From Haberlea rhodopensis (Eukaryota; Streptophyta; Magnoliopsida; Lamiales; Gesneriaceae), in the NCBI GenBank assembly GCA_907163345.1, contig CAJQUN010000052.1:3596001-3660000 (forward strand): a DNA stretch of 64,000 nucleotides, given 5' to 3'. Below are positions 19,813 to 31,752 of the stretch, piece after piece; positions within the stretch are counted from its first letter, which is position 1; every line of letters begins with the position of its first letter. A model generated the notes under the pieces. It did not search any database and had not been told where the DNA came from. It worked only from the letters and a program-made list of their open reading frames with translations. The position numbers and the translations under genes are program-made.

Positions 19813-22647
19813 ATGGCTGATAATGAGGAGGTTGGAGATATCGGTAGTGTGAACGCAAGCGTCGGTCAAGTGAACCCTCTACCTCCACCGGCCGTAGGCA
19901 TGGAACCAGTGGTTCAGTTATTGCTACCGGGTGAGATTAGCTTGACGCAATTTCTGTCTTACCATCCGCCCCGGTTTGAGGGGACAGAGTCCGGAGAAGA
20001 GGCTGAAGAGTGGTTGGAAAGACTTGAGCAGATCTTTGTATCGGCTCCTTGTGCTGTGACAGCTTGGCTGCGACTGGCGGAGTTTCAATTAGCCAAGAAA
20101 CCTCTGATGTGGTGGAGGAGCACAGTAATGGAAATGAGAGCACTGGGTGCTGTGATCGACTGGACACTCTTCAGGACTAGGTTTCTGAACCGGTACTTCT
20201 CCGCAGCAGCAAGACAGACAAAGGAGGACGAGTTCACAAGTCTGAAGCAGGGGAACATGACAGTGGCAGACTATGCCACACGGTACTCTTCATTGCTGAG
20301 GTACGTTCCCCACATTGCCACCAGTGGGCACGCTAAGATGAGGAATTTTATGAAAGGGTTGCGACCGGAGCTCTATGACCGGGTTATCACTAATAACCCA
20401 ACTTCTTTTGATGATGCTCTCACAAGAGCGGAGCTTGCTGAGCTAGGAGTGGGAGCTTACGCTATGCCACCACCAGTACCGCAACAGAGGCAGACTAATG
20501 ACAGTTTGAGGCCCCGGGGAGAACCATTTAAACCCCGTGGTGCCTCTTCATCTTCGCGGTATGGTGGAAAGAAATACTTTGGCCAGAAACAGGATAACAA
20601 GAAGGGTAATTGGTCGGCCAATAGAGGATCTTCACAAGGAGATAGGCCGGGAGAGCCGAGGTGCAACAATTGTGGAGGGCCACATTCTTCAAACAAGTGT
20701 CCTGCATGTTTTGTCTGTGGCAAGATGGGCCACATCGCTCGGTATTGCCCCACACGGGGAGGACAATCTGAGTTTCAGGGCAACAGGCCTAGGTTTGAGG
20801 ATAGGACAGTGCAACAGAGGCAGCAGTTTGGGCCTCGACCATCGGGAGGTCAGACAGTAGGACCGCCCCAGGGACAGGTGTATGCACTGACCAGGGAGCA
20901 GGCTCAGGCAGCCCCAGAGGAGGTGATTGCCGGTACGTGTCATTTATTTACGTACCCTGCTTTTGATACAGGTGCCTCCCATTCTTTTGTATCGGTGGGT
21001 TTTGTGGAAAGACACCATATGCGCACGTCTTCTTTACCCACGCCTCTCCTTGTCTCGACACCCACTGGAAGGAATGTTGTTGCTGATCAGTTTATGGCAG
21101 AATGCCTCATTTATTTTGAGGGCAACGAGTTGAGGTCAGATTTGATTGTGCTGGGTATGTTAGACTTCGACTGCATCTTGGGTATTGATGTTCTGAACAG
21201 ATATCAGGCAGTGGTAGATTGCCGACAGAGGACAGTGAAGTTCAGACCTGAGTTGGGCAGTCAGTGGACCTTCTATGGCAACGGTTCTGGTGCGAAGATT
21301 CCGTTGATTTCAGCGATCAAGATGACTCAGCTGTTGGAACGTGGCCACTCGGGCTATCTTATTTATGCCGTGGACACGTCTGGGAAGGATAAGGAACTAA
21401 GAGTTGAGGATGTGCCAGTGGTAGCAGAGTTTGCTGATGTATTCCCCGAAGAGATCCCAGGATTCCCACCGGCTAGGGAAGTCGAGTTTGGGATCGAGCT
21501 GTTGCAAGGGACATCCGCTATCTCTCGTGCACCTTATAGGATGGCACCGGCAGAATTGAGGGAGTTGAAAGAACAGTTGCAGGATCTCCTGGAGAAGGGA
21601 TATATACGCCCGAGCGTGTCGCCATGGGGCGCACCAGTTCTCTTTGTGAAAAAGAAGGACGGTTCGATGCGGTTGTACATCGATTACCGGCAGCTGAATA
21701 AGGCTACAGTGAAGAACAAGTATCCTCTTCCAAGGATCGACGATCTGTTTGATCAGTTGCAAGGTACCAGGGTGTATAGCAAGATTGATTTGAGATCCGG
21801 GTATCATCAGATTCGGGTCAGAGAGGAAGATGTGCAGAAGACAGCATTCCGGACTCGATATGGACATTACGAGTTCCTAGTGATGCCGTTCGGCGTGACG
21901 AATGCTCCAGCAGTCTTCATGAGTCTCATGAACAGAGTGTTTCAGCAGTATCTTGATCAGTTCGTCATTGTTTTTATTGACGACATTCTCATCTACTCCC
22001 GGAGCAAGGAGGAGCATGTGAAACACTTGAGGACAGTGCTTCAGATTCTCAGAGAGCATCAGTTATATGCTAAACTCAGTAAGTGTGAATTTTGGCTGAA
22101 CAGTGTAGTGTTTCTGGGGCATGTCATATCGAGCAGCGGGATATCTGTAGATCCCAAGAAGATTGAGGCTGTGATGGAGTGGGCTGCCCCCACTTCTGTG
22201 CCTGAGATCCGGAGTTTTCTGGGTTTGGCCGGGTATTATCGACGCTTTGTCGAGGGCTTTTCGAAGATTGCCAAGCCGCTGACTCAGTTGACCCAGAAGG
22301 GAGTGCCTTTCTTTTGGTCAGAAGCTTGTGAGGAGAGCTTCCAGGAGTTGAAGCACCGGTTGACGACGGCGCCAGTGTTAGTGATCCCTACGGAGAACTC
22401 CAGATTTGTTCTGTATACTGACGCATCACTGCAGGGCCTTGGGTGTGTTCTGATGCAAGATAAGCATGTGGTAGCTTATGCATCGAGGCAGTTGAAGCCG
22501 CATGAGACCAGATATCCAGTTCATGACTTGGAATTGGCGGCTATCATCTTCGCCCTGAAGATCTGGAGACATTACTTATATGGGACTTCATCACCATATA
22601 CACGGATCACAAGAGCCTCAAGTTTTTATTCACTCAGGCGGAGCTGA
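19813..22647 (+). pseudogene. A: gag, protease, RT and start of RNase H
   Basis: The start is ATG at 19813 (MADNEEVGDIGSV); an upstream in-frame TTG is not a likely start. The gag core spans about residues 60-200 (WLERLEQIFVSAPCA, FRTRFLNRYFSAAAR, SLLRYVPHIATSGHAKMRNF). The knuckle is CFVCGKMGHIARYC (CX2CX4HX4C). The protease DTGASHSF starts at 20965, but the three residues usually before it (ILI in H and G) are missing through a 9-base deletion. RT has LFVKKKDGSMRLYIDYRQLN (Y where the others have C or L) and FIDD at 21973-21984. RNase H starts VLYTDASLQGLG. A one-base deletion near 22590 shifts the frame and the ORF stops at 22645-22647. Confidence 0.93.
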
Positions 22648-24188
22648 ACATGAGGCAGAGGAGGTGGATGGACCTACTCAAGGACTATGATTGCGAGATA
22701 GAGTACCATCCGGGGAAAGCCAATTTGACAGCAGACGCTTTGAGCCGGAAAGTGAGGAGTTCTGCTGAGGACGTCATTCAATTGTCTGCTATGATGACCT
22801 CCTATTGTCATTTGGGCTATGATTTTGACATAGATGCATCGCCTGTGTATGTATTGACTTTGTTAGCCGAGCCAGACATCTATGAGAACATCAGGAGAGC
22901 TCAGAAGTCAGATGATGAGGTTCAGAGGTGGTTATCTTTAGTACATCTTGGTCAGCCAACGAAGTTCAGAGTGGCCGATGATGGGTCTTTGAGATTGGGT
23001 GACCGTTGGGTGGTTCCGAGTACGCCGGAGTTGCGTAAGGGGATCTTGGAGCGAGCTCACAGTAGTAGACTTAGCATCCACCCAGGCGGGAAGAAGATGT
23101 ACAGAGATCTGCGTGGTCACTTTTGGTGGAAAAGGATGAAGTCTGATGTCGTCACTTTTGTAAAGAGGTGTTTGATCTGCCAGCAGGTTAAGGCAGAGAT
23201 ACAGAGACCTGGCGGCGAGTTGAGAAGCTTGGAGATACCGAAGTGGAAGTGGGAGCACATTTCCATGGACTTCGTGACTCATTTGCCGAGGAGTGCTTCA
23301 GGCTTCGATGCTATTTGGGTGATTGTGGACAGATTGACTAAGGTAGCCCACTTTATCCCCTATAGCATGACTTTCACATTTTTGAGGATGGCGCAGTTGT
23401 ATATTAGAGATGTGGTGAGATTGCATGGGATCCCCGTTTCCATAGTGTCAGATCGAGATCCGCGATTCACATCTCATTTCTGGGAAGGCCTTCAGTCAGC
23501 TTTGGGAACTGAAGTCAGATTGAGCACTGCTTATCATCCTCAGACGGATGGCCAGACCGAGCGCACTATCCAGACGCTCGAGGACATGCTGAGAGCTTGT
23601 GTTTTGGAGTTCGATGCCTCTTGGCAGGATTCAGTGCCTTTGGTAGAGTTTTCTTATAACAATAGCTACCAGGCGAGTATTCAGATGGCTCCGTTTGAAG
23701 CTCTTTATGGCAGACGGTGTAGACCACCCTTGTGTTGGGATGATTTGGACCGCAAATCGGTCGGAGGACCGGAGTTGATCCGAGAGATGGAAGAAAAGAT
23801 AAAGACGATAAGGCAGAAAATGAAAGCGGCTCAGGACAGACAGGCAGCATATGCGAATAAACGGCGGAGACCGTTGGAATTTCAGTTGGGAGATAAGGTC
23901 TTTTTGAAGATCTCGCCTTTCAGGGGCGTTGTGCGATTTGGGATGCGCGGGAAACTGTCTCCGAGGTATGTTGGACCGTACGAGATTTTGCAGCGCATTG
24001 GCACCTTAGCTTACCGACTGGCTTTGCCGCCTTCTTTATCTGGTATACATGATGTGTTTCATGTATCGATGTTGCGGAAGTATGAGCCGGATCCGTCTCA
24101 CGTGTTACAGCCTTCCGAAGTTCAGTTAGAATCAGATTGTATCTTATGTGGAACGGCCTGTCAGAATTCTGGATCGAGCAGACCGTAG
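22592..24188 (+). pseudogene. A: end of RNase H and integrase
   Basis: The frame resumes one base shifted. It carries the rest of RNase H and its linker (MRQRRWMDLLKDYDCEIEYH, NLTADALSRKV). The zinc module has HSSRLSIHPGGKKMYRDL and CLICQQVKAE. The integrase core acids are D in SMDFVTHLP, D in VSDRDPRF and E in QTERTIQTLEDM. Then come MAPFEALYGRRCRPPLCW, LEFQLGDKVFLKISPFRGVV and GPYEILQRIGTLAYRLALPP. A one-base insertion near 24138 shifts the frame again before the chromodomain, ending the ORF at 24188. Integrase would insert the cDNA into host DNA with a 5-bp stagger, as the TSDs here show. Confidence 0.93.
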
Positions 24189-24348
24189 ACTTCGGAACAA
24201 AGTGATACCTATGATCAAGGTTCAGTGGGATCGCAGGGGTGTCGAGGAGGCTACGTGGGAGACGGAGCGGCATATGGTGCAGCACTACCCGGAACTATTC
24301 TCTGGTATGTGTTTATGTTTAGTTTCCTTTTGGGGTAAGTGCATGTGA
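24140..24348 (+). pseudogene. A: chromodomain
   Basis: The third frame carries VERPVRILDRADRRLRNKV, MIKVQWDRRGVEEATWETE and RHMVQHYPELFSGM. This is the chromodomain seen at the integrase C-terminus of plant chromoviruses. In the other copies the protein stops right after SGM; here the stop codon is changed to TGT and the frame runs 12 more codons to 24348. It is out of frame with integrase by one inserted base. Confidence 0.88.
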
Positions 24349-24382
24349 TTTCGAGGACGAAATCTTATAAGTAGGGGAGTAT
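24348..24382 (+). promoter_or_regulatory. Hairpin and polypurine tract of element A
   Basis: ATTTCGAGGACGAAAT (24348-24363) is a perfect 6-bp inverted repeat with loop AGGA. AAGTAGGGGAGTAT follows and touches the 3' LTR. The tract primes plus-strand synthesis; the hairpin's role is not known. Confidence 0.88.
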
Positions 24383-26465
24383 TGTGATATCCCCGAAATG
24401 GTTAATTGCATTTGGGCATTAATTGCGATTATTATGATTAATTATGTGGTAATTAATTGTGTGTTGGAATTTATTTACCTTATGGAAATGCATGGTCATG
24501 TGGATAGGGTGACCCGGGGTTGCATTTCAGGGTGCATGTGGTGCATGTTGGGTAAATATTATTGGAAGCATGATTTATTTGCCATTGGTAGCAATTGATT
24601 AGAAATCATGTGTTTAATTGGTATTTGGTGCATTTTGAGTAAATGCTTTGAAAAATATCATGTTGGGGTGTTATATACACCATGGAATTGCCTTGGTATG
24701 CTTTTTTTTAATTAAACCAACTCATTTATTACCCCACACCTCATCCACCCATCACTTTTTTAACTTTACCAAAACAACACCCAAACCCTTCCTTTCCCTT
24801 CCCATTTTCGAGCTTGAGCTCAAGGGTGGAGAGAAGTTCTTGCAAAATCTTGTTTTGTGGAGATTATTGGGTGATTTGAGGTCCCAAGAGGTATGGATGC
24901 CTCATTGTAAATTTTGTAAGGTTTTGTTTAAGTTTGGGTTGATTTTGAAGGGTTTTAAAATGGGTTTGTGTTGGGTTGTTGTGGTTTTGGTATTAATTTG
25001 GTTGGATGTTGTCTATTTGAGTTTATGTAGATGTTTATTGTTGGTTTTGAGTAGTTGGATGTGGTTGTTGTTGAGTTATGTGGGTTTGTTTGAGTTTGGG
25101 AAGGAGAAGGGTGAATAGTGCCCGGTTCTCGCTTGCCCAGAGCTCGGCGATCGATCGGCGTTTTTCTCGCGATCGATCGCGAGCCACAGAGCTGAGGCAG
25201 AGAGCTTCAGCGATCGATCGCGAGATGGGCGCGATCGATCGGCGAGGCCGCGATCGATCGGCGCTAGCTCTGCGATCGATCGCGGATTGTTGGATTTTGT
25301 TGCCCGAGACAGTGAGGTCTCGCGATCGATCGGGGCTTGATGGCGATCGATCGCGAGACACCAAAAATGATGTTTTTGGTTATTTTTGTGGAATTTTTGG
25401 TATTGGACTATTATTGGATTCTAATATTGGTATTTGTGAATATGTAGAACCAACCCAGGTGGCAACACAGCCGAGGAATTGAAGTCCTACCATATTCCAC
25501 TTTTGGAAAGGTACGTAGTGGACGTACGGGCACCCAACGGTAACATGTATTTTATATACTCATTGTTTATGCATTGTGGATGCGAGTATATATGTGGTAT
25601 TGCATTGTGGATGCATATACATGTTGATTTATGCATATTGATGATAGATGCATATGATGATTATTGGATGCATATCCCATGAGTCGTGGTCATCCTTTGA
25701 TGATTTTAATGCTTGCCGCTATTTGTTTTGGTTCCACTAAATGTGAAGCGAGGGGTGGGAGCGCCGCATGTCACATTTGAGCGTGGTTGTCATATGGGGC
25801 GAGGAAAGGGTATTTGCCGCTCTCTGTGAGGCGAGGGGTGGGAGTACCGCATGTCCATTGAAGCGAGGTTATCCTATGCCGCCCATATGAAAATAAGCGA
25901 GGGGCATTAAAATACACTGTGATGGACAGACTAGGGAATGATGACCGATATTTTGTTTTGTTGAGATGGTATGATGTCATGACATGTTTAGACCATTGAA
26001 AAATAATCTATTGATTATACTCATGAGTTATGGTACAGGGACAACCAAACGGGAAGCGTTTGAAATGCATGGGAAAACAGGAAGTGTTTTATATTGATTA
26101 TGCATTACGCTTTATCTTCATATTGTGTTGAATATGAATGATTATTATTGCTCATGTTTGAGGGTTGTCCTTGTAGGTACACGTTTGGCATGATAGGAGG
26201 GCTAGACGGGTTGAGACAGTGAGCTTGAGGATGCTTTTGGAAATTGAAGGACATGATTATTTTGCCTAGTGTCTACTCTAGGAGTAGTGTAAAACTAGTG
26301 GATAACATTCATTAGACGGGGAATGTAATTAATCCATTCTTTTGTAGTCCTTATTTTTGGCATGTAATGCTTAAGCTCATACACTCAACACGTTATTTCT
26401 CACTCTGATCATTATATTAGCTCTATTATGCCTTGATTCCGCATTTAAGGATTAGGGTCCTTACA
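24383..26465 (+). repeat. 3' LTR of element A
   Basis: Almost identical to 17516-19599. Visible differences include one base in the GCATGTG(G)TGCATG block, TTATATACAC for TTTTACACAC, one base in AGGTCCC, and a few substitutions. It ends CCTTACA, followed by the target duplication CTTTC. Confidence 0.96.
25148..25353 (+). repeat. Eight-unit palindrome array in A 3' LTR
   Basis: Units start at 25148, 25170, 25211, 25232, 25251, 25273, 25323 and 25344, with exactly the same spacings as the 5' LTR. All eight have the full CGATCGATCG core. Confidence 0.97.
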
Positions 26466-26470
26466 CTTTC

Positions 26471-27239
26471 AGAATTTGAACTCTGTGGAGTCTCGATGGT
26501 TTATTTATGATCAGGATGTGATCTTTGGAATATCCGGAGGTGGACATCTTGTGAGATGTCTTTTGTGTGAATCTGTGGCCGTGAGTTGCCCAAATTGAGT
26601 TGCAATGATGCGACTGCTCATTTGATGGAGGAGGTTTGAAAGTGGAGACCAGGTTTGGTATGTGTACATCGTGGTATACTAGTGTTTTCCTCGTAATGAT
26701 GTGTATTAGACATCGTGAGTCATAATAAAGATGTCATTGGATGATATCTACGATAGAATCGGGAGCGATTCGAATCCTTGCAGTTTCAGTCGACTAACTG
26801 CTCTTGGAGTATTAGTGTTGAGCTGTGCTAACGCTCTTTGGCGTTATGATGGATTTGGAAGTCTATTCCATTCCAGAGTTTGACACGAGGTCAACGTTCT
26901 CACGGTTGAGGTGTTATTCAGGATGCGTTCTTACTAGTTGTATTAGAACTAAGGATGACTGTCTGATCTACAGTCGTAAGTATTGGTTGTTTTGCAGTCA
27001 TGAGGGACTGACTTTTGGGATGAACCGCATCGAGGAACGTTTTGCCTCTTGGGTGATAAGTTGGTGTGGGTAGGTCGCACTGTTTCAGAGTCTGATGCGA
27101 GGTAGGTATCCTCGCGTTTATTAAGACGATTCTGATATGGTCAAGAATCGAGGTTATGGCTTCATGTTGTTGTGTAGCCTGGGTGTACGTGATACACCGG
27201 TGCTAATTTCGAGGACGAAACTCTTTTAGTGGGGGATAT
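26471..27239 (+). mobile_element. Element B interior, right part with hairpin and PPT
   Basis: Non-coding sequence continues B after element A. Near the end are ATTTCGAGGACGAAAC (27206-27221) and the polypurine tract TTTTAGTGGGGGATAT (27224-27239), directly before the 3' LTR. The matching region of K is at 60151-60900, in reverse. Confidence 0.85.
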
Positions 27240-29667
27240 TGTGATGACCAGAGATTATGGATGTTAATTCCGGAGTGTTAATAACCCGTAAAGTTGTTTT
27301 ACGTGGCGACTTGGAGTTTAATCGCGGTGTTGGGCTTCTGGGCTCATTTATTTGGGTAGTTGGGATTGTTGGATCCCGAGGTTGAGATTGTATTCTCATT
27401 ACAGTGAAAAATTTAAGAGTTGGGTTTTTAGTGTGACTCGGAATCTCGGGTGCTTTGTGTGGGCACCGGTAGGGGTTTTTGAGTTAGAGAGAGAATTTTT
27501 GAAAACAGATGATTTTTAATAAATCATGTTGTATTTGTGGGGCTATTAGTATTTCGGGGTATTTTTGCTATAAATACCAGTTGAACCCGAGATTTTAATT
27601 ATTGGAACCATTTTCCCCACCTTCCCTCTCTCTCCTCGCGCGCGCCATTCCCGATCCCCTTTGACCCCCGCCGCTTCCAGGCGTGCGCCCGCCGCCGTCC
27701 GGCCGCCGTTTGGCGCGTCCGACCCGCCGCCAGCTTCGTCTCTTCCAGGCGCACCTCCCCATACCAACAATTTGAAGTTTCGTCGAGAATCGCGTTCGGA
27801 TTTGCCAGAAAAGCGCTAGGGTTCGAAACTGGATTCTGTCCGATTTTGGAGCTCGATTTTTGGTACGTTTTTGGGGCTTTTTTTTTCAGGCGATTTTGGG
27901 GCGTTTTGTGCTTTGATTTGGGTCGAAAATTTTAGACTTTAATGGTTCGAAAAATTGTTGCTTAATGGTTCGAATTTCATGCTGTGTGCGTGGGGTTATG
28001 TTCGAATTTTTGGGGGTTTTTGGCAAGGAGTAATGATTCTTGCTATTGATCGATTAATTCATGCTTTAGATGTATTATGATGCTTAGTTTGAGTTCGATT
28101 TGTGTTGTGAAGGTTCGAAAATTTGTGGGGATTTCTTGAGCAATTTTCGATAATGGTTAATTGTCGTGTGTTGACAATATTTTTGAGGGTTATGGGTGTG
28201 CTTGAGCATGGGTTGCATGTTCGTAAATAATTGTGAATTATTTATCGTGTTAGCACATCGTTCCTCGGGGCATGGAACTCGAGCAAGGTTTGGCTCGGAC
28301 TTCGGAAATTTAAGGTACGTGCGACGTACGAGCATTACTTTATATAAGAGCATTTGTGAAATGCATAATGTATTTTAATTGCATTAGATGGTTGTGGGTA
28401 TGGCTATATATATGTGTGTGTTGATATGATTATGGAACGACCCAACCTTAACATCGCCGCCACAAGCATGCGTGATACTAGAGTAGTATGACCTTATAAG
28501 AGATATGGGGTACTGGGTTTATATGACTATAGTAGGGCATTTGAGATGCTTGAGAATGATCGTGGAATCATGTATTAATTATGAGACATGTGAGATGTCT
28601 AAGTATAATGGAGAATTGGTAAAATAAATGCTAGGCATTTGAGCTATCTGTGATTGGTAGCAAAGTTGAAAATCAGTATTAGATATCGAGATATCTATAT
28701 TTGTATGTATAATGAATTTGGAATCATTAATTATTGATACTTGAGAATCAGGCATGCTATGAGTTAAATCAATGTGTTGATTTACTGATTTTTGAGATTT
28801 GATGAGTTTGATGATTGTGAGAACAGGGACAGTACACGGAATCCCGGATGAGGACGTTGCCATCCAGGGAGTATCGTTTAAAATTCATTAGTATTTACTT
28901 TTGTTGTAAATTATGAATTTCATTATTGTGATTATGGGATTTTGTGTATTGGTATGCTCACCCCGTTGGGGGCTGTCTCTGTTGGGGCAGGTGAACAGGT
29001 ACATCGATGGCTGTGGAGCTGAGCTCGAGCTGTTGATTGGATGTACTCCCAGGATCGTGGTACCAGGGCTTGATGGAGCACGGTATCGTATAGAGTACTT
29101 ATATACACCCGAAGGTTATATACATTTTTATGATGCTCGCATGTGAGCACGGTTATGCTTGTATATGGGTTGTATATAAAGGCATGAGCCTTTCTCTCTT
29201 TCATTCTATGTTGCATGCAATTAAGAGTAGAATTGCTAATGATATGAGAGTCATGGGTGTATTATGTGGGTGTTGAAACCCATTTATGTCGTTTTATGTG
29301 TGGTGTCTTCCCTGGCTGGGAATTTACTTAGCGTTGCTGTGTTCTGTTGAGTATGTGTTTTCCCTGGCCGGGAACTATATATTGTGATGCGCTTTTATTT
29401 CGGGATGGCTCTATTTATGGGGAGACTCTGCCCAAATTTTTATAAAAGTCTACCATGTGAAAAGTGGTGTAATGGGGATGGAAATGGGCGAAATCTATGA
29501 GTCTAATTGTGGGAAGAGATGATCTTAATGTTGAATATTAAAAAAATTTGTAATTGCCATTCAATGGTAAAGTATCATCTGTGTTTTCCGATTGATTTTA
29601 TTGAAAGCATGTACCACACATAATGATTAATACACTAATCAAGGGTTAAGGGCTTGGGGTCCTTACA
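27240..29667 (+). repeat. 3' LTR of element B
   Basis: It is very similar to 12017-14431 (2428 against 2415 bp). The main indel is near 27500, where about 12 extra bases occur (ACAGATGATTTTTAATAAATC region). It ends CCTTACA followed by GATAC. Donor, acceptor and TATA box are kept. Confidence 0.94.
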
Positions 29668-29678
29668 GATACCACTAA

Positions 29679-31747
29679 TGTAAGGACCCTAGTTCCTTAT
29701 GTGATATAAAGACATAAGTAGAGGTAATGATTGCATTATCAGAGTGTAAAAATTTCGTGTTGAGGCCTTGAGCTTTAAGGGTTACATGCCAAGATAAATA
29801 CTTATAAATGGATTAAATACATTCCTAACAAAATGAATGTTAATCCTATAGATTTACACTACTTCTAGAGTAGATACTATACAAAAGAATCCCAGCTTCT
29901 ATACCAAAAGCCCTCCACACTAGCTCACTGCGTCAACCCGACCTTCGCCCCTCTTTTATGCCAAAAATGTACCTACAAGGACAACCCCCAAATCATGAGC
30001 ATATAATAATCCATAATAAGCATGACATGATTAAAAAGCGTAAATGCAGAAACAAGTACAAAACACTGCCTGTTTCCCAATTGCATTTTTAAACGCCCCC
30101 TTTTTGGTTGTCCCTGTATAATAACTCATGAGTATAATCAATGGATTATTCAATGGTTTTACAATGTCATGACATATCACCAATTACCAATCCCTAGTCT
30201 GTTATAACATTGTATTTTAATGCACCTCGCATGTCATGACAGCGGCACCAATACCCCTCGCTTTGACACATTAGCGGCATTGAATAACCTCGCTCAAATG
30301 CGACATGCGGCAATACCCTCGCTTCAACATTTGGCGGCAAATATTCATTCCTCGCTATAATATGACAGCGGCAAGTATTCTATCATCGCTTCAAGTGACA
30401 GCGGCAAAGCATTAAAATCATCACTCGAATATAACCATGACTCATGGGATATGCACCAATCAATCAACATATACATATGCAATCATAATGTATAGATCAA
30501 CATGTATTTGCATCTACCATGCACAATTCAATAAACACTTGCATCCACAATGCATATCCCAACGCGTATATAAGTTACATGTTACCGTTGGGTGCCCGTA
30601 CGTCTTCTACGTACCTTTCCAAAAGTAGGAGATGGTAGGACTTTACTTCCTTGGCTGTGTCGCCACCTGAGATGGTTCTACATAATCACATAAACCCATA
30701 TTAGATGCCAATAATAGTCCAACACCAAAAATCCTACAATAAATAACCAAAACACAAATTTTGGCTTCTCGCGATCGATCGCCAATAGGCCCCGATCGAT
30801 CGCGAGATGCTACTGCCTCCACGTTCAAAAATCTGCCTTCCGCGATCGATTGCTGAAGACATGCCGATCGATCGTTGGCTTCCCGATCGATCGCCCAATT
30901 CACGCGATCGATCATCGAATACCTCTGCCTCGCACTCTGGTTCTCGCGATCGATCGGGAAGAGCGCGCCGATCGATCGCCGAAGTCTGTAATCGCGAGAA
31001 ATCGCCATTTCCGAGCACCATTCCAAGGCTACCATAAAACACACCTCAAACCATCATATCCCAACAACTTAACACACAAGGTACACCAATATACTACCAT
31101 ATAGCTACTCAAAACAAGTATCACAACAAAAGGCTACTAAACATGCCATTTCTACTCAACCCTTTATCAAAACTCAACCAACATTTAACCCAAAACAGGA
31201 TATGATTCCTTACACTCTTTTGCTCCAACTTTTGCAAGATTTCTAGCAATGAAATTTGCAAATCTCTTCCTCCTACTTGCTTAGCTGTTGCTGGACGATT
31301 TTTTTGGTGGGGGGTGGGGGGGGGGGGAGGGAGAGATTTTTGAGATGAAAGGTGGGGTGGGAGAGTGGAGAAGGGGTATGGCTGCAGCAGGGAGAGGTAT
31401 GGGTTGAGGTGGGGGTGGTTAGATGATAGGTAGAGTTTTTGTCCCGGTATTTAGCATGATGTATTAAAATATCCTCACATGATATTTTATAGCATTTATT
31501 CAATAAAATACTTCAAATTCCAATTAAACATGCTTTACCAAAATGAACAACACCCACCCCCAAATAATCATGCCATAACTCGAATTCCCAACATATAACA
31601 CATGCACCCTGAAATGCATTACTAGGCCATGACCACCACATGACTAAGCATTTTCTAATATTAAATCAACACCAATAAATTAATACCATAATCCTCACAT
31701 AACATAATTAATGTTCAAATGGACATAATCATTCCGGCGACATCACA
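29679..31747 (-). repeat. 5' LTR of element C
   Basis: TGTAAGGACC...GACATCACA on the + strand. It is separated from C's interior by element B. It has the same internal order as the 3' LTR, with an extra GTACCTACAAGG block near 29969 that keeps the acceptor region intact; the 3' LTR lacks about five bases there. The small open frame ending QVATQPRK is at its lower edge near 30643. Confidence 0.93.
30772..30978 (-). repeat. Palindrome array in C 5' LTR
   Basis: Eight units in the same places as in 4630-4836. Point changes include CGATCGATTG and CGATCGATCA, both C-to-T or G-to-A type at CpG positions. Confidence 0.94.
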
Positions 31748-31752
31748 TGAAT

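Larger units (their letters stand above)
17516..26465 (+). mobile_element. Element A: near-complete Ty3/gypsy chromovirus
   Basis: A has LTRs 17516-19599 and 24383-26465 (2084 and 2083 bp, almost identical), a primer site at 19604, a polypurine tract at 24369-24382, and CTTTC on both sides (17511-17515 and 26466-26470). The interior carries the whole gag-pol order with a C-terminal chromodomain. It is the innermost element of a five-level nest (F, D, C, B, A), and its LTR similarity fits a recent insertion. Coding is interrupted by two one-base frameshifts and a 9-base deletion, so this copy is not autonomous. Confidence 0.96.
12017..29667 (+). mobile_element. Element B: non-coding LTR element, nested host of A
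   Basis: B has two LTRs (12017-14431 and 27240-29667), a tRNA-Met primer site (14436-14452), a polypurine tract (27224-27239), and GATAC on both flanks (12012-12016 and 29668-29672). With element A removed, the interior is about 3.85 kb and I see no gag, protease, RT or integrase motif in any frame. It contains copies of LTR-like sequence and a minisatellite instead. It fits the class of large non-autonomous derivatives (LARD type) that use proteins from other elements. Element K is a relative. Confidence 0.9.
3538..31747 (-). mobile_element. Element C: degraded Ty3/gypsy chromovirus, nested host of B and M
   Basis: C reads on the minus strand. Its 3' LTR is 3538-5596 and its 5' LTR 29679-31747, and TGAAT flanks it on both sides (3533-3537 and 31748-31752). 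The interior encodes gag, protease, RT, RNase H, integrase and chromodomain, all broken by frameshifts or stops. It has been cut by insert M inside the integrase gene and by element B inside its primer-binding site, so it must be older than both. Its real length without B and M is about 8.9 kb, the same size as A and H. Confidence 0.92.

Noticed and set aside
24348..24383. Envelope-like third gene after the chromodomain
   Set aside because: Less than 80 bp lie between the end of pol and the polypurine tract in A and H, so there is no room for another gene.
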